The notes: generated from the letters alone by a model not told the origin. Positions 14,905 to 26,006 are shown, counted from the stretch's first letter. The stretch is DNA of 64,000 nucleotides from Pseudomonas sp. Gutcm_11s (GCF_028649395.1 NZ_JAQSUW010000009.1:265989-329988); one strand, 5' to 3'. Translations and numbers: made by a program.

Positions 14905-17607
14905 TCAGATACTGATCGAGCCGAGATTGACGCTCTCGCCGTTGGCCTGTGACAGCTGCTGGGCGATGGCGTCCTGCAGGCGGGCGCACAGCTCCGGGTC
15001 GGACAGCGGCTGGTTGGCCGCGTCGGTGATGAAGAACACGTCCTCCACGCGCTCGCCGAGGGTGGCGATCTTGGCGTTCTGCAGCGACAGGTCGAAGTCG
15101 AGGAAGATCTTGCCGATCCGCGCCAGTAGGCCGGGGCGGTCGGGCGCGGTGATCTCCAGCACGGTGACCGGGCGCTGGGCATCGTTGTGGATGCTCACCA
15201 GCGGTTGGAAGGCGAAGTGCTTGAGCTGGCGTGGCACGCGGCGCTGGATGATCGTCGGGTACTCGTCCGGGTGGCGCAGGACTTCCACCAGGCCGTCGCG
15301 AATCTCGCGGATACGCGCGGGATTGTCGCCAATCCGGCCGCCATCGGCGTCCAGCACGATGTAGGTGTCGAGGGTGAACAGGCTGGTGGAGGTGATCACC
15401 CGGGCGTCATGGATGTTCAGGTTGAGCTGGTCCATGGCGGCCACGGTCACGGCGAAGAAGTCGTGCTGGTCCGGGGCGTAGATGAAGATCTGGGTGGCGC
15501 CCTCGAACTCGCGCTGGGCGGTCTCCTTGATCAGCACCAGCGGGTCCTTGCTCGGCGAGTGCTGGAGGATGGCCTCGGTATGCCAGGCCACGTCGGCAGC
15601 GGTGTGGCGCAGGAAGTAGTCGTCGCCGAGCTGGCTCCACAGCTGCTCGGCGTCGTCCTGGTCGATGCCGCTGCGTACCAGGATGTCGATCGCCGAGCTC
15701 TGTGTCTGGCGGATCTGTTCCTCGCGGTCCAGCGGGTTCTCCAGGCCGCGGCGCAGGGCGCGCTTGGTCTCGGTGTACAGCTGGCGCAGCAGGCTGGCGC
15801 GCCAGGAGTTCCACAGGCTGGGGTTGGTGGCGTTGATGTCGGCCACGGTCAGCACGTAGAGGTAGTCCAGGCGGGTCTGGTCGCCGACCAGCTGGGCAAA
15901 GTCGAAGATCACCTGCGGGTCGGAGAGGTCCTTGCGCTGGGCGGTGGTCGACATCACCAGGTGGTTCTGCACCAGCCAGACGATCAGTCGGCTATCCCAG
16001 GCGGGCAACTGGTGGCGGGCGCAGAAGGCCTCGGCATCCACCGCGCCGAGCTCGGAGTGGTCGCCGCCACGGCCCTTGCCGATGTCGTGGTAGAGGCCGG
16101 CCAGGTAGATCAGCTCCGGCTTGGGCAACTGGTCGATGACCTTGCTGGCCAGCGGGAACTTCTCCGCCAGCTCCGGCCACTTCAGCTTGCGCAGGTGCTT
16201 GATCAGGTTGAGGGTGTGCGCGTCCACGGTATAGATGTGGAACAGGTCGTGCTGCATCTGCCCGACGATATCGCCGAACTCCGGCAGATAGCGGCCGAGG
16301 ATGCCGTAGCGGTTCATTCGCCGCAGGTTGCGGTGGATGCCCTGGGTCGATTTGAACAGCTCGATGAACAGGCTGGTGTTGCGGATGTCGCTGCGGAATT
16401 CGTCGTCGATCAGGTGGCGGCTGTCGCGCAGCAGGCGAATGGTGTCGGCGCGCACACCCCTGATCTCGGGGTGCTGGGCCATCAGTACGAAGACTTCGAG
16501 AATGGCGAAGGGGGTGCGCTTGAAGACGTTGGGGTGGACCACCTCGATGTAGCCGTCGCGTAGCTGGAAGCGGCTGTTCAGTGGGTGGGCCAGGCCGGGC
16601 TCGCCCTCGTGCAGCAGCACGTCTTCGAAGTGCTGGTTGATCAGGTCGCTCAGCTCGGCGACGCCCATCACCACGCGGTAGTACTTCTGCATGAAGCGCT
16701 CGACCGCGAGCTTGCCGCTGCCGTCCTCGAAGCCGAGCAGGGCGGCGATCTTACGCTGGTGGTCGAATAGCAAACGGTCTTCGGCGCGGCCGGCGAGCAT
16801 GTGCAGGGCGTAGCGCACCTTCCACAGGAACTCCTGGGCCGAGGCCAGCATGCTGTACTCGCTGTCGACCAGGAAGCCCTGCTGCACCAGGGAGTGCAGG
16901 TTGAGGCTGCCGAACTGGCGGCGCGCCACCCAGAGAATGGTCTGGATGTCGCGCAGGCCGCCTGGGGAGCCCTTCACATTGGGCTCCAGGTTGTATTCGG
17001 TGTCGTTGTACTTGGCGTGACGCGCCTTGGCTTCCTTGCGCTTGGCTAGGAAGAAGTTCTTGCTCGGCCACATCTGCGAGGTGCTGGTGACTTCCTGCAT
17101 GCGCTGGCGCAGATGCTCGGGGCCAGCAATGGTACGGCTTTCCATCAGGTTGGTGACCACGGTCAGGTCGGCGCGCGCCTCTTCGGCGCATTCGTCGACA
17201 CTTCGCACACTCTGGCCGACTTCCAGGCCGATGTCCCAGAGCAGGGTGAGGAAGCCCTCGATAGCGTCGCGGAAGACCTCGTGGTCGGCGCTGTCGAGCA
17301 GGATCAGCAGGTCGATGTCGGAGCACGGGTGCAGCTCGCCGCGGCCATAGCCGCCGACGGCCAGCAGGGCGATGTCGGCATCTTCGCTCCAGGCGAAGCG
17401 CTTCCAGGCTTCCTGGAGGATCTGGTCGACGAACCAGGCGCGGTCCTCGACCAGGCGGCGGATGTCACGGCCCTCGCGGAAGCGCCCGTCGAGCACCTCG
17501 CGCGCCTGCTTGAGGGCCTTCTTGAAGGCGGCGATGGGACTGGACTTGAGCGCCAGTTCCGCCTGGAACTGGCCGCGGTCAAACAACTCCGGGTCCATCT
17601 GCGGCAT
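14905..17607 (-). CDS. glnD: PII uridylyltransferase/uridylyl-removing enzyme
   Basis: GlnD senses glutamine and adds or removes UMP on the PII proteins GlnB/GlnK, controlling nitrogen assimilation. The 900-residue protein has the complete domain set. The nucleotidyltransferase motif [19 protein letters not shown] lies near residue 85. A central HD domain contains [16 protein letters not shown] near residue 515. Two ACT domains lie at the C-terminus (from about 705 and 815; [16 protein letters not shown] in the second). It lies 31 bp after map, so the two probably share a transcript, and dapC follows. Nothing is missing or truncated. Confidence 0.97.
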   Translation of the reverse strand: MPQMDPELFDRGQFQAELALKSSPIAAFKKALKQAREVLDGRFREGRDIRRLVEDRAWFVDQILQEAWKRFAWSEDADIALLAVGGYGRGELHPCSDIDLLILLDSADHEVFRDAIEGFLTLLWDIGLEVGQSVRSVDECAEEARADLTVVTNLMESRTIAGPEHLRQRMQEVTSTSQMWPSKNFFLAKRKEAKARHAKYNDTEYNLEPNVKGSPGGLRDIQTILWVARRQFGSLNLHSLVQQGFLVDSEYSMLASAQEFLWKVRYALHMLAGRAEDRLLFDHQRKIAALLGFEDGSGKLAVERFMQKYYRVVMGVAELSDLINQHFEDVLLHEGEPGLAHPLNSRFQLRDGYIEVVHPNVFKRTPFAILEVFVLMAQHPEIRGVRADTIRLLRDSRHLIDDEFRSDIRNTSLFIELFKSTQGIHRNLRRMNRYGILGRYLPEFGDIVGQMQHDLFHIYTVDAHTLNLIKHLRKLKWPELAEKFPLASKVIDQLPKPELIYLAGLYHDIGKGRGGDHSELGAVDAEAFCARHQLPAWDSRLIVWLVQNHLVMSTTAQRKDLSDPQVIFDFAQLVGDQTRLDYLYVLTVADINATNPSLWNSWRASLLRQLYTETKRALRRGLENPLDREEQIRQTQSSAIDILVRSGIDQDDAEQLWSQLGDDYFLRHTAADVAWHTEAILQHSPSKDPLVLIKETAQREFEGATQIFIYAPDQHDFFAVTVAAMDQLNLNIHDARVITSTSLFTLDTYIVLDADGGRIGDNPARIREIRDGLVEVLRHPDEYPTIIQRRVPRQLKHFAFQPLVSIHNDAQRPVTVLEITAPDRPGLLARIGKIFLDFDLSLQNAKIATLGERVEDVFFITDAANQPLSDPELCARLQDAIAQQLSQANGESVNLGSISI

Positions 17608-17638
17608 GCGTGCCTACCTTCTATCTATATGTATGGGC

Positions 17639-18439
17639 TCAGGCCGAGGTGCGCGGCAGGGTGTCGTCGCTACGCAGGGTGAGGATCTCGTAGCCGCCCT
17701 GGGTGACCAGCACGGTATGCTCCCACTGGGCGGAGAGCTTGCGGTCCTTGGTGATGGCGGTCCAGCCGTCGCCAAGCAGGCGGGTTTCCGGGCGACCCTG
17801 GTTGATCATCGGTTCGATGGTGAAGATCATGCCTTCCTTGAGCTCCACGCCGGTGCCGGAGCGGCCGTAGTGCAGTACCTGCGGTTCTTCGTGGAATACC
17901 GCGCCGATGCCGTGGCCGCAGTACTCGCGAACCACCGAAAAGCCGTTCTTCTCGGCGTGCTTCTGGATCACCTCGCCGATGTCGCCCAGGCGCGCGCCCG
18001 GCTTGACCATCTGGATGCCCTTGTACATGCATTCCTGGGTGATTTGCGCCAGGCGCTCGGCCCATTCGGGGACCTTGCCGACCATGAACATCTTGCTGGT
18101 GTCGCCGTGGTAGCCATCCTTGATCACGGTGACGTCGATGTTCAGCACGTCGCCGTCCTTCAATGGCTTGTCATTGGGGATGCCGTGACAGACCACGTGA
18201 TTGAGCGAGGTGCAGATCGACTTGGGGAAGCCTGGACGGCCCGGCGCGGCGCCATAGTTGAGCGGGGCGGGGATGGCCTTCTGCACGTTGACGATATAGT
18301 CGTGGCAGATGCGGTCGATTTCCTCGGTGGTGACGCCCGGCTTGACGTGCTCGCCGATCATCTCCAGCACTTCGGCGGCCAGGCGGCCGGCTACGCGCAT
18401 TTTTTCGATTTCGTCGGGAGTCTTGATGGTGACGGTCAT
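17639..18439 (-). CDS. map: Methionine aminopeptidase, type I
   Basis: Map removes the initiator methionine from nascent proteins. At 266 residues it is the usual type Ia size without an extension. All five metal ligands are recognisable: Asp in NIDVTVIKDGYHGDTSK (two), His in GHGIGAVFHEEP, Glu in FTIEPMIN and Glu in QWEHTVLV. It is transcribed away from rpsB, the classic divergent arrangement in gamma-proteobacteria, and leads the map-glnD-dapC series. The 262-bp space to rpsB contains both promoters. Confidence 0.97.
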   Translation of the reverse strand: MTVTIKTPDEIEKMRVAGRLAAEVLEMIGEHVKPGVTTEEIDRICHDYIVNVQKAIPAPLNYGAAPGRPGFPKSICTSLNHVVCHGIPNDKPLKDGDVLNIDVTVIKDGYHGDTSKMFMVGKVPEWAERLAQITQECMYKGIQMVKPGARLGDIGEVIQKHAEKNGFSVVREYCGHGIGAVFHEEPQVLHYGRSGTGVELKEGMIFTIEPMINQGRPETRLLGDGWTAITKDRKLSAQWEHTVLVTQGGYEILTLRSDDTLPRTSA

Positions 18440-18562
18440 GCGGTCTCTCTCGGCGCCGGTGGCGCTAGGCGAATCAGGGAAGGCGGCAATTCTAACAAAG
18501 AAAGCCGCCCGGCGGCGGCCCGGCGCTAAAGTGGGGTTTGGCTAGCCTGTTGCACCTTTGTG

Positions 18563-18571
18563 TGATATAAA
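18563..18571 (+). promoter_or_regulatory. Extended -10 promoter of rpsB-tsf and leader
   Basis: TGA followed by TATAAA forms an extended -10 element; no strong -35 is visible. Transcription near 18578 would give a leader of roughly 120 nt before ATG 18702. In E. coli the rpsB-tsf leader is the target of S2 autoregulation and has a similar extended -10 promoter. Whether this leader folds in the same way cannot be settled by eye. Confidence 0.6.
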
Positions 18572-18701
18572 ACGCGCCGCTTTACGGGCTGTGGCCTGTT
18601 GAGCATTAACCCGCACACGTATCGACACGATTTCCTGGGTGCCCGCAAGGGTTGGAGATTGGGATGCGTGGAGGCCTAACCCGACTTATCAAGGAACTAT
18701 C

Positions 18702-19442
18702 ATGTCCCAAGTCAACATGCGCGATATGCTGAAGGCCGGTGTGCACTTCGGCCACCAGACCCGTTACTGGAACCCGAAAATGGGCAAGTTCATTTTCGGC
18801 GCTCGTAACAAGATCCACATCATCAACCTGGAAAAGACCCTTCCGATGTTCAACGACGCCCTGTCGTTCGTCGAGAAGCTGGCTTCCGGTAAGAACAAGA
18901 TTCTGTTCGTCGGCACCAAGCGCTCCGCTGGCAAGATCGTTGCTGAAGAAGCTGCACGTTGCGGTTCCCCGTACGTCGATCACCGCTGGCTCGGCGGCAT
19001 GCTGACCAACTTCAAGACCATCCGTGCTTCGATCAAGCGCCTGCGCGAGCTGGAAACCCAGTCCCAGGACGGTACCTTCACCAAGCTGACCAAGAAAGAA
19101 GCTCTGATGCGCTCCCGTGATCTGGAAAAACTGGATCGCAGCCTGGGCGGCATCAAGGACATGGGCGGTCTGCCGGACGCTCTGTTCGTGATCGACGTTG
19201 ACCACGAGCGCATCGCTATCACCGAAGCCAACAAGCTGGGTATCCCGGTCATCGGCATCGTCGATACCAACAGCAGCCCGGAAGGCGTTGACTACATCAT
19301 TCCGGGTAACGACGACGCCATCCGCGCCATCCAGCTGTACATGGGTGCCATGGCTGACGCCGTGATCCGCGGTCGTGGCAACTCCGCTGGCGGCACCGAC
19401 GAGTTCGTCGAAGAAGCTGCCTCCGAGGCCAGCGAAGGCTGA
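18702..19442 (+). CDS. rpsB: 30S ribosomal protein S2
   Basis: S2 is a late-assembling protein of the small subunit. It has 246 residues, beginning [28 protein letters not shown], a highly conserved S2 N-terminus; a ribosome site AAGGA lies at 18690-18694. The end carries an acidic tail ([14 protein letters not shown]). Codon choice is biased to CGT, GGT and CTG, consistent with high expression. It is followed by tsf after two hairpins, and the pair is conserved in most bacteria. An earlier in-frame start at 18639 would lie in the regulatory leader and is rejected. Confidence 0.98.
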   Translation: MSQVNMRDMLKAGVHFGHQTRYWNPKMGKFIFGARNKIHIINLEKTLPMFNDALSFVEKLASGKNKILFVGTKRSAGKIVAEEAARCGSPYVDHRWLGGMLTNFKTIRASIKRLRELETQSQDGTFTKLTKKEALMRSRDLEKLDRSLGGIKDMGGLPDALFVIDVDHERIAITEANKLGIPVIGIVDTNSSPEGVDYIIPGNDDAIRAIQLYMGAMADAVIRGRGNSAGGTDEFVEEAASEASEG

Positions 19443-19444
19443 TA

Positions 19445-19494
19445 ACGGGATCGACCATCCCGTTGCGCGAGAAGGGGGCTAGGCCCCCTTTTTG
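19445..19494 (+). terminator. Tandem hairpins between rpsB and tsf (partial terminator)
   Basis: Two perfect 8-bp stems stand in series: 19445-19452 with 19458-19465, and 19473-19480 with 19484-19491. The second is followed by a short T-run. They probably act as an attenuating terminator, lowering tsf relative to rpsB, or they protect the rpsB mRNA end. Confidence 0.7.
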
Positions 19495-19565
19495 CCACTT
19501 ACGAATTTTGTGCCCGGCGTGGCCGGGTTGAATGGTTGAAACACCACTTCAAGAGGATTAGGAAC

Positions 19566-20429
19566 ATGGCAGAAATCACTGCAGCCCTGGTTAAAGAACT
19601 GCGCGAGCGTACTGGCCAAGGCATGATGGAGTGCAAGAAGGCTCTGGTTGCCGCTGAAGGCGACATCGAGAAGGCCATCGACGATATGCGCGCCTCCGGT
19701 GCCATCAAGGCCGCCAAGAAGGCTGGCAACGTCGCTGCCGAAGGCGCCATCGCCGCTCGCGTCGAAGGTGGCCGTGGCCTGCTGATCGAAGTCAACTCGC
19801 AGACCGACTTCCTGGCCCTGCAGGACGACTTCAAGGCCTTCGTCAAAGAAAGCCTGGACGAAGCCTTCGCCCAGAAGCTGACCGATGCCGCTCCGCTGAT
19901 CGCTTCCCGCGAATCCGCTCGTGAGGCCCTGGTTGCCAAGTGCGGCGAGAACGTCAACATCCGTCGTCTGGCTGCTGTTGAAGGCGAAGTCGTAGGTTCC
20001 TACCTGCACGGCCATCGCATCGGTGTTCTGGTTGTCCTGAAAGGCGGCAACGAAGAACTGGCCAAGCACGTTGCCATGCACGTTGCTGCTTCCAACCCTG
20101 CCGTTCTGAGCCCGTCGGACGTTTCCGAAGAGCTGATCGCCAAGGAAAAGGAAATCTTCCTGCAGCTGAACGCCGAGAAGATCGCCGGCAAGCCGGAGAA
20201 CATCGTCGAGAACATGGTCAAAGGCCGTATCGCCAAGTTCCTGGCCGAAGCCAGCCTGGTCGAGCAAGCCTTCGTCATGGATCCGGAAGTCAAGGTCGGT
20301 GAGCTGGTCAAGAAAGCCGGCGCCGAAATCGTTTCCTTCACCCGCTACGAAGTGGGCGAGGGCATCGAGAAGGTTGAGGCTGACTTCGCTGCCGAAGTTG
20401 CTGCTCAGGTAGCCGCTGCCAAGCAGTAA
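19566..20429 (+). CDS. tsf: Elongation factor Ts
   Basis: EF-Ts is the guanine nucleotide exchange factor for EF-Tu. The 287-residue protein shows the N-terminal UBA-like domain and the signature [16 protein letters not shown], then the EF-Tu contact motif containing TDFLA. The true start is ATG 19566 after AGAGGATTAGG; the 10-residue upstream extension from 19536 is not homologous. Highly biased codon use fits strong expression. It is followed by an intrinsic terminator, so pyrH has its own promoter or depends on read-through. Confidence 0.98.
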   Translation: MAEITAALVKELRERTGQGMMECKKALVAAEGDIEKAIDDMRASGAIKAAKKAGNVAAEGAIAARVEGGRGLLIEVNSQTDFLALQDDFKAFVKESLDEAFAQKLTDAAPLIASRESAREALVAKCGENVNIRRLAAVEGEVVGSYLHGHRIGVLVVLKGGNEELAKHVAMHVAASNPAVLSPSDVSEELIAKEKEIFLQLNAEKIAGKPENIVENMVKGRIAKFLAEASLVEQAFVMDPEVKVGELVKKAGAEIVSFTRYEVGEGIEKVEADFAAEVAAQVAAAKQ

Positions 20430-20452
20430 GACGGTTTCGCACTGTCGAACAG

Positions 20453-20486
20453 AAGAGGCTGCCCGCTCACGCGTGCAGCCTCTTTT
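20453..20486 (+). terminator. Intrinsic terminator after tsf
   Basis: A 10-bp stem (20453-20462 with 20475-20484) with a 12-nt loop runs into a four-T tract. It separates the rpsB-tsf unit from the pyrH series. Confidence 0.8.
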
Positions 20487-20581
20487 GCAAAGCGCGGGAG
20501 CATCCCGCACGAATTCACCGGGCAGTAGTCTGACTGCCGGGTAAGATAAGTAGCCAAACAACGCCGCAGGAGAGACTCGCA

Positions 20582-21325
20582 ATGGCTCAGCAGGTTAGTG
20601 GTCGTCAGCCTCGCTATAAACGCATTCTGCTCAAACTAAGCGGCGAAGCCCTGATGGGTTCGGAAGAGTTCGGCATCGATCCCAAGGTGCTGGATCGCAT
20701 GGCGCTGGAAGTCGGCCAACTGGTTGGCATCGGCGTGCAGGTCGGCCTGGTGATCGGTGGTGGCAACCTGTTCCGCGGTGCTGCGCTGTCCGCCGCCGGC
20801 ATGGATCGGGTCACTGGTGACCACATGGGTATGCTGGCTACCGTGATGAACGCCCTGGCTATGCGCGACGCCCTGGAGCGTTCGAATATCCCGGCGCTGG
20901 TCATGTCCGCCATTTCCATGGTCGGTGTGACCGATCACTACGATCGCCGCAAGGCCATGCGCCACCTGTCCGCTGGCGAGGTGGTGATCTTCGCCGCCGG
21001 TACCGGCAACCCGTTCTTCACCACCGACTCGGCGGCCTGCCTGCGCGCCATCGAGATCGATGCCGATCTGGTGCTGAAAGCCACCAAGGTCGATGGCGTG
21101 TACACTGCCGATCCTTTCAAGGACCCCAATGCGGAGAAGTTCGATCGCCTGACCTATGACGAGGTGCTCGACCGCAAGCTGGGCGTGATGGACCTGACGG
21201 CCATCTGCCTGGTACGCGATCACAAGATGCCGCTGCGGGTCTTCAACATGAACAAGCCTGGCGCCCTGCTGAATATCGTAGTGGGCGGCGGCGAAGGAAC
21301 CCTGATCGAGGAGGATGCACAATGA
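20582..21325 (+). CDS. pyrH: UMP kinase
   Basis: PyrH phosphorylates UMP to UDP for pyrimidine synthesis; in bacteria it is a hexamer of the amino-acid kinase fold, regulated by GTP and UTP. The 247-residue protein contains KLSGEALMG near the start, IGGGNLFRG (glycine-rich nucleotide site), [20 protein letters not shown], and [20 protein letters not shown], all family hallmarks. A strong ribosome site (GCAGGAGAG) precedes ATG 20582. It begins a tight series with frr (4-bp overlap), uppS, cdsA, dxr and rseP. Confidence 0.98.
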   Translation: MAQQVSGRQPRYKRILLKLSGEALMGSEEFGIDPKVLDRMALEVGQLVGIGVQVGLVIGGGNLFRGAALSAAGMDRVTGDHMGMLATVMNALAMRDALERSNIPALVMSAISMVGVTDHYDRRKAMRHLSAGEVVIFAAGTGNPFFTTDSAACLRAIEIDADLVLKATKVDGVYTADPFKDPNAEKFDRLTYDEVLDRKLGVMDLTAICLVRDHKMPLRVFNMNKPGALLNIVVGGGEGTLIEEDAQ

Positions 21326-21879
21326 TCAACGAGATCAAGAAAGACGCCCAGGAGCGTATGGTCAAATCCCTGGAGTCCCTGGGTCGTAACCTGGCCTCCA
21401 TTCGTACCGGTCGTGCGCATCCGAGCATTCTGGATAGCGTCAAGGTCCCGGCCTACGGCAGCGACATGCCGCTGAACCAGGTTGCTGCGATCACCGTGGA
21501 AGACGCGCGTACTCTGAAGATCGTCGCCCACGACAAGACCCTCAGTGCTGCGATCGAGAAGGCCATCATGACCTCCGATCTCGGTTTGAACCCGAGCAGC
21601 GCTGGCGCCACCATTCGCGTGCCGATGCCTGCCCTGACTGAAGAGACCCGCAAGGGCTACACCAAGCAGGCGCGCGGCGTTGCCGAGGATGCCAAGGTGG
21701 CCGTGCGTAACGTGCGTCGCGATGCCCTGGCCGAGCTGAAGAAGCTGTCCAAGGACAAGGAAATCAGCGAAGACGAGGAGCGCCGTGCTGCCGATGAAGT
21801 GCAGAAGCTCACCGACAAGTTCGTTGCCGAAGTCGACAAGGCCCTGGAAGCCAAAGAAGCCGACCTGATGGCGGTGTGA
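21322..21879 (+). CDS. frr: Ribosome recycling factor
   Basis: RRF acts with EF-G to split post-termination ribosomes. The 185-residue protein has the usual length and motifs: [46 protein letters not shown] and the helical C-terminus [16 protein letters not shown]. Its ATG overlaps the pyrH stop by 4 bp, so translation is coupled. Confidence 0.98.
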   Translation: MINEIKKDAQERMVKSLESLGRNLASIRTGRAHPSILDSVKVPAYGSDMPLNQVAAITVEDARTLKIVAHDKTLSAAIEKAIMTSDLGLNPSSAGATIRVPMPALTEETRKGYTKQARGVAEDAKVAVRNVRRDALAELKKLSKDKEISEDEERRAADEVQKLTDKFVAEVDKALEAKEADLMAV

Positions 21880-21880
21880 T

Positions 21881-22639
21881 GTGAGCAAGGCCAAGCAGGA
21901 AGCTCCGGCGGCTGTACCGCGCCATGTTGCCATCATCATGGATGGCAACAATCGTTGGGCGAAGAAGCGCCTGTTGCCTGGCGTAGCCGGGCACAAGGCC
22001 GGCGTCGATGCGGTGCGTGCAGTCATCGAGGTCTGTGCTGAGTCCGGCGTCGAGGTGCTGACCCTGTTCGCCTTCTCCAGTGAGAACTGGCAGCGTCCGG
22101 CCGAGGAGGTCGGCGCGCTGATGGAGCTGTTCCTCTCGGCCCTGCGCCGTGAAGCGCGCAAGCTCAAGGACAACGCCATCAGCCTGCGCATCATCGGCGA
22201 CCGCTCGCGCTTCCATCCGGAGCTGCAGGCCGCCATGCGCGAGGCCGAGTTGCAGACGGCTGGCGAGAACCGCTTCGTCCTGCAGATCGCCGCCAACTAT
22301 GGCGGCCAGTGGGATATCGCCCAGGCTGCCCAGCGTCTGGCGCGCGAGGTTCAGGCCGGTCACCTGCAGAGCGAAGACATTACCCCCGAGCTGCTGCAGA
22401 GCTGCCTGGCCACCGGTGACCTGCCGTTGCCGGACCTGTGCATCCGCACTGGCGGTGAGCATCGCATCAGCAATTTCCTGCTCTGGCAGCTGGCTTATTC
22501 CGAACTGTACTTCTCCGACCTGTTCTGGCCGGACTTCAAGCACGAGGCCATGCGCAAGGCGCTGGCCGATTTCGCTACCCGCCAGCGTCGCTTCGGCAAG
22601 ACCAGCGAGCAGGTGGAAGCCGAGGCTCGCCAATGCTGA
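21881..22639 (+). CDS. uppS: Undecaprenyl diphosphate synthase
   Basis: UppS (cis-prenyltransferase) builds the C55 carrier lipid for peptidoglycan and O-antigen from FPP and eight IPP. The 252-residue protein starts at GTG 21881, one base after the frr stop. Visible: IIMDGNNRWAKKR with the catalytic Asp, FSSENWQRPAEEV, and RTGGEHRISNFLLWQLAYSELYF, the IPP-binding end. Adjacent cdsA and dxr supply lipid and isoprenoid precursors, so the neighbourhood is functionally coherent. Confidence 0.97.
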   Translation: MSKAKQEAPAAVPRHVAIIMDGNNRWAKKRLLPGVAGHKAGVDAVRAVIEVCAESGVEVLTLFAFSSENWQRPAEEVGALMELFLSALRREARKLKDNAISLRIIGDRSRFHPELQAAMREAELQTAGENRFVLQIAANYGGQWDIAQAAQRLAREVQAGHLQSEDITPELLQSCLATGDLPLPDLCIRTGGEHRISNFLLWQLAYSELYFSDLFWPDFKHEAMRKALADFATRQRRFGKTSEQVEAEARQC

Positions 22640-23448
22640 AGCAGCGCATCATCACTGCCCTGATCCTGTTGCCCATCGCCCTGGGCGGCTTTTTCCTGCT
22701 CGAGGGCGCCTGGTTCGCCCTGTTCATCGGCGCCGTAGTCACTCTGGGTGCCTGGGAGTGGGCGCGCCTGGCTGGCCTCGAGACGCAGCCGCAGCGCGTG
22801 GCTTACGCGGTCGTGGTTGCGGCGCTGCTCTATGGCGCCTGGCTGCTGCCGGTACTGGCGCCCTGGTTGCTGGGCGCTGCGGTGCTCTGGTGGCTGGCGG
22901 CGACCCTGCTGGTGCTCAATTACCCTGATAGCAGTCGCTACTGGGGTGGCCTGTCCGGCAAGCTGCTGATCGGCCTGCTGATCCTGCTGCCGGCCTGGCA
23001 GGGCCTGGTGCTTCTCAAGCAGTGGCCGCAGGCCAATGGCCTGATCATCGCGGTGATGGTACTGGTCTGGGGTGCCGACATTGGCGCCTACTTCGCCGGC
23101 AAGGCCTTCGGCAAGCGCAAGCTGGCGCCTCGGGTCAGTCCAGGCAAGAGCTGGGAAGGCTTCTATGGCGGCCTGCTCGCCAGTCTGCTGATCACCCTGG
23201 CGGTCGGCCTGCAGCAGGGCTGGCAGGTGGTCGATCTGCTGCTGGCGCTGGCCGGGGCGGCCCTGGTGGTCGCCGTATCGGTGATCGGTGACCTGACCGA
23301 AAGCATGTTCAAGCGCCAGTCCGGCATCAAGGACAGCAGTAACCTGCTGCCAGGACATGGCGGTGTGCTTGATCGCATCGACAGCCTGACCGCCGCCATC
23401 CCCGTGTTCGCCGTGCTGTTGTGGCTGGCTGGATGGGGCGTGCAGTGA
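22633..23448 (+). CDS. cdsA: Phosphatidate cytidylyltransferase
   Basis: CdsA is an inner-membrane enzyme that makes CDP-diacylglycerol from phosphatidate and CTP, the precursor of all phospholipids. It has 271 residues and about seven hydrophobic segments. The C-terminal signature is present: [20 protein letters not shown] followed by [16 protein letters not shown]. The start at 22633 overlaps uppS by 7 bp. The gene order uppS-cdsA-dxr-rseP-bamA is standard in gamma-proteobacteria. Confidence 0.96.
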   Translation: MLKQRIITALILLPIALGGFFLLEGAWFALFIGAVVTLGAWEWARLAGLETQPQRVAYAVVVAALLYGAWLLPVLAPWLLGAAVLWWLAATLLVLNYPDSSRYWGGLSGKLLIGLLILLPAWQGLVLLKQWPQANGLIIAVMVLVWGADIGAYFAGKAFGKRKLAPRVSPGKSWEGFYGGLLASLLITLAVGLQQGWQVVDLLLALAGAALVVAVSVIGDLTESMFKRQSGIKDSSNLLPGHGGVLDRIDSLTAAIPVFAVLLWLAGWGVQ

Positions 23449-24635
23449 GTCAGCCGCAAAGGATCACTGTGTTGGGGGCCACCGGCTCCATCGGTCTCAG
23501 CACTCTCGATGTCATTGCGCGCCATCCCGAGCGCTATCGCGCCTTCGCCCTCACGGGGTTTTCGCGGATCGCCGAGTTGAAGGTGCTCTGCCTGCGCCAT
23601 CGCCCTGAATTTGCCGTCACGGCAGACCAGGCATCGGCCCGCGTGCTGCAGGATGCCTTGGATGCGGCGGGCCTGCAGACGCACGTTCTGGCTGGCGAAG
23701 CCGGGTTGTGCGAGGTGGCGCGGCACTCCGAGGTGGATGCGGTGATGGCTGCCATCGTCGGCGCGGCCGGTCTCAAGCCGACCCTGGCCGCGGTGTCCGC
23801 AGGCAAGAAGGTGCTGCTGGCCAACAAGGAGGCGCTGGTGATGTCCGGTGACCTCTTCATGCAGGCCGTTAAGGAGCATGGCGCCACCCTGCTGCCCATC
23901 GATAGCGAGCACAACGCGATCTTCCAGTGTCTGCCGGGCGATTACGCCCGCGGGCTCGGTGCTGTGGGTGTGCGCCGCATCTTGCTGACCGCCTCCGGCG
24001 GACCTTTCCGCGAGACGCCGCTGGCCGAGCTGGAGCGGGTATCGCCCGAGCAGGCCTGTGCTCATCCGAACTGGTCCATGGGGCGCAAGATCTCGGTGGA
24101 CTCGGCGAGCATGATGAACAAGGGATTGGAGCTGATCGAGGCCTGTTGGCTGTTCGATGCGCGGCCATCCCAGGTCGAGGTGGTGATTCATCCGCAGAGC
24201 GTGATTCATTCCCTGGTCGATTACGTGGATGGTTCGGTGCTGGCCCAGCTGGGTAATCCGGACATGCGCACGCCCATTGCCAATGCTTTGGCTTGGCCTG
24301 AGCGCATCGATTCGGGAGTTGCGCCGCTCGATCTATTCGCCGTCGCGCGCCTGGATTTCCAGCGTCCGGACGAGCAGCGCTTTCCCTGCCTGGCGCTGGC
24401 GCGGCAGGCCGCTGAAGCGGGCGGCTGCGCTCCGGCGCGGCTGAATGCGGCCAATGAAGTGGCGGTGGCGGCGTTTCTCGAACGGCGCATCCGCTTCCCC
24501 GAGATCGCGAGTATCATCGAGGACACCCTGAATCGAGAGGCTTCGGCAGTGGTCGAAGACCTGGACGCCGTACTGGCGGCGGATGCCCGGGCTCGTGCCC
24601 TGGCGGTCGACTGGTTGAATCGCCACGGGCGCTGA
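23445..24635 (+). CDS. dxr: 1-deoxy-D-xylulose 5-phosphate reductoisomerase
   Basis: Dxr (IspC) makes MEP from DXP with NADPH, the first committed step of the non-mevalonate pathway and the target of fosmidomycin. I set the start at GTG 23445 ([11 protein letters not shown]), which overlaps the cdsA stop as GTGA and gives 396 residues; ATG 23421 would add eight residues from within cdsA. Visible: [15 protein letters not shown] (NADPH site), [18 protein letters not shown] segment ([13 protein letters not shown]), [11 protein letters not shown] (metal site), and [12 protein letters not shown]. ispD of the same pathway lies 19 kb downstream. Confidence 0.97.
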   Translation: MSQPQRITVLGATGSIGLSTLDVIARHPERYRAFALTGFSRIAELKVLCLRHRPEFAVTADQASARVLQDALDAAGLQTHVLAGEAGLCEVARHSEVDAVMAAIVGAAGLKPTLAAVSAGKKVLLANKEALVMSGDLFMQAVKEHGATLLPIDSEHNAIFQCLPGDYARGLGAVGVRRILLTASGGPFRETPLAELERVSPEQACAHPNWSMGRKISVDSASMMNKGLELIEACWLFDARPSQVEVVIHPQSVIHSLVDYVDGSVLAQLGNPDMRTPIANALAWPERIDSGVAPLDLFAVARLDFQRPDEQRFPCLALARQAAEAGGCAPARLNAANEVAVAAFLERRIRFPEIASIIEDTLNREASAVVEDLDAVLAADARARALAVDWLNRHGR

Positions 24636-24653
24636 GGCCCGAAGGAAGACGCA

Positions 24654-26006
24654 ATGAGCGCGCTGTACATGTTCTTCGGCACCCTGATCGCGCTCGGGGT
24701 GCTGGTCACCTTCCACGAGTTCGGCCATTTCTGGGTGGCGCGTCGTTGTGGCGTCAAAGTGCTGCGCTTCTCCGTGGGCTTCGGCAGTCCGCTGGTGCGC
24801 TGGCATGACCGCCAGGGTACCGAGTTCATGGTCGCCGCCATCCCGCTGGGCGGCTACGTGAAAATGCTCGATGAGCGCGAGGGCGATGTGCCGCTCGAAC
24901 AGCTCGACCAGGCCTTCAATCGCAAGTCGGTTGGTCAGCGTATCGCCATTGTGGCTGCCGGTCCGATCGCCAACTTCCTTCTGGCCATCCTGTTCTTCTG
25001 GATCATCGCCATGCTCGGCACGCAGCAGGTGCGCCCGGTGATCGGCCAGGTGGCGCCGGAGAGCCTGGCGGCGGCCGCTGGTCTGCGTGCGGGGCAGGAG
25101 ATCGTCTCGGTGGATGGCGAGGCGACGCCGGGCTGGTCCGCAGTCAATCTGCAGCTGGTCCGCCGTCTCGGCGAGAGCGGTATCGTCGAGTTGCAGGTGC
25201 GCGACGAGGGCGGCTCGCTGGTTTCCAATCGTCAGCTGGTGCTGCGCGACTGGTTGCGCGGCGTCGACGAGCCCGAGCCGCTGTCTTCGCTGGGTATTCA
25301 GCCTTGGCGCCCAGCAACCTTGCCGGTAGTCAACGAACTGGACCCCGAAGGACCGGCCCAGGCGGCGGGTGTGCGTCTGGGGGATCGTCTGTTGGCGCTG
25401 GGTGAGCTGCGCGTGGATGACTGGCAGCAGGTGGTCGACTGGGTGCGCAAGCATCCCGGCGAGATCGTCACCTTGCGCCTGTCCAGAGATGGTGAGCAGC
25501 AGGAGTTGCCGCTGACGCTGGCGAGCAAGGGGGAGGGTGATTCGCGTGCCGGCTACCTTGGTGTTGGCGTGAAAGGCGGCGAGTGGCCCGCCCACATGCT
25601 GCATGAGGTCAGCTTCGGTCCTCTCGATGGGGTGATCGAGGGGCTCCGTCGCACCTGGGGAATGACGGTGCTAACCCTTGATTCGCTGAAGAAAATGCTG
25701 TTCGGCGAGCTGTCGGTAAAAAACTTGAGTGGGCCGATAACCATTGCTAAAGTGGCGGGCGCTTCGGCTCAGTCCGGCGTGGCGGATTTCCTCAATTTCC
25801 TCGCCTATCTGAGCATTAGCCTGGGGGTTCTCAATTTGCTGCCCATTCCCGTTCTGGATGGGGGGCATTTGCTGTTCTACCTGGTCGAGTGGGTGCGTGG
25901 TCGCCCGCTGTCGGAACGGGTGCAGGGTTGGGGCATTCAGATCGGTATCAGTCTGGTGCTGGGGGTGATGTTGCTGGCCCTGGTCAATGATTTGAGCCGT
26001 CTGTAA
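24654..26006 (+). CDS. rseP: Site-2 zinc metalloprotease RseP/MucP
   Basis: RseP cleaves the membrane-bound anti-sigma factor (MucA in Pseudomonas) after site-1 cleavage, releasing the envelope-stress sigma factor AlgU. The 450-residue protein has HEFGH at residues 21-25 in the first membrane segment, two PDZ domains in the periplasm (about 115-290, both with a GLRAG/GVRLGDR-type loop), and the LLPIPVLDGGHLLFY motif with the third zinc ligand in a late membrane helix. It precedes bamA, so a protease of the envelope-stress response and the outer-membrane insertase are linked. A weak hairpin terminator separates them. Confidence 0.97.
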   Translation: MSALYMFFGTLIALGVLVTFHEFGHFWVARRCGVKVLRFSVGFGSPLVRWHDRQGTEFMVAAIPLGGYVKMLDEREGDVPLEQLDQAFNRKSVGQRIAIVAAGPIANFLLAILFFWIIAMLGTQQVRPVIGQVAPESLAAAAGLRAGQEIVSVDGEATPGWSAVNLQLVRRLGESGIVELQVRDEGGSLVSNRQLVLRDWLRGVDEPEPLSSLGIQPWRPATLPVVNELDPEGPAQAAGVRLGDRLLALGELRVDDWQQVVDWVRKHPGEIVTLRLSRDGEQQELPLTLASKGEGDSRAGYLGVGVKGGEWPAHMLHEVSFGPLDGVIEGLRRTWGMTVLTLDSLKKMLFGELSVKNLSGPITIAKVAGASAQSGVADFLNFLAYLSISLGVLNLLPIPVLDGGHLLFYLVEWVRGRPLSERVQGWGIQIGISLVLGVMLLALVNDLSRL

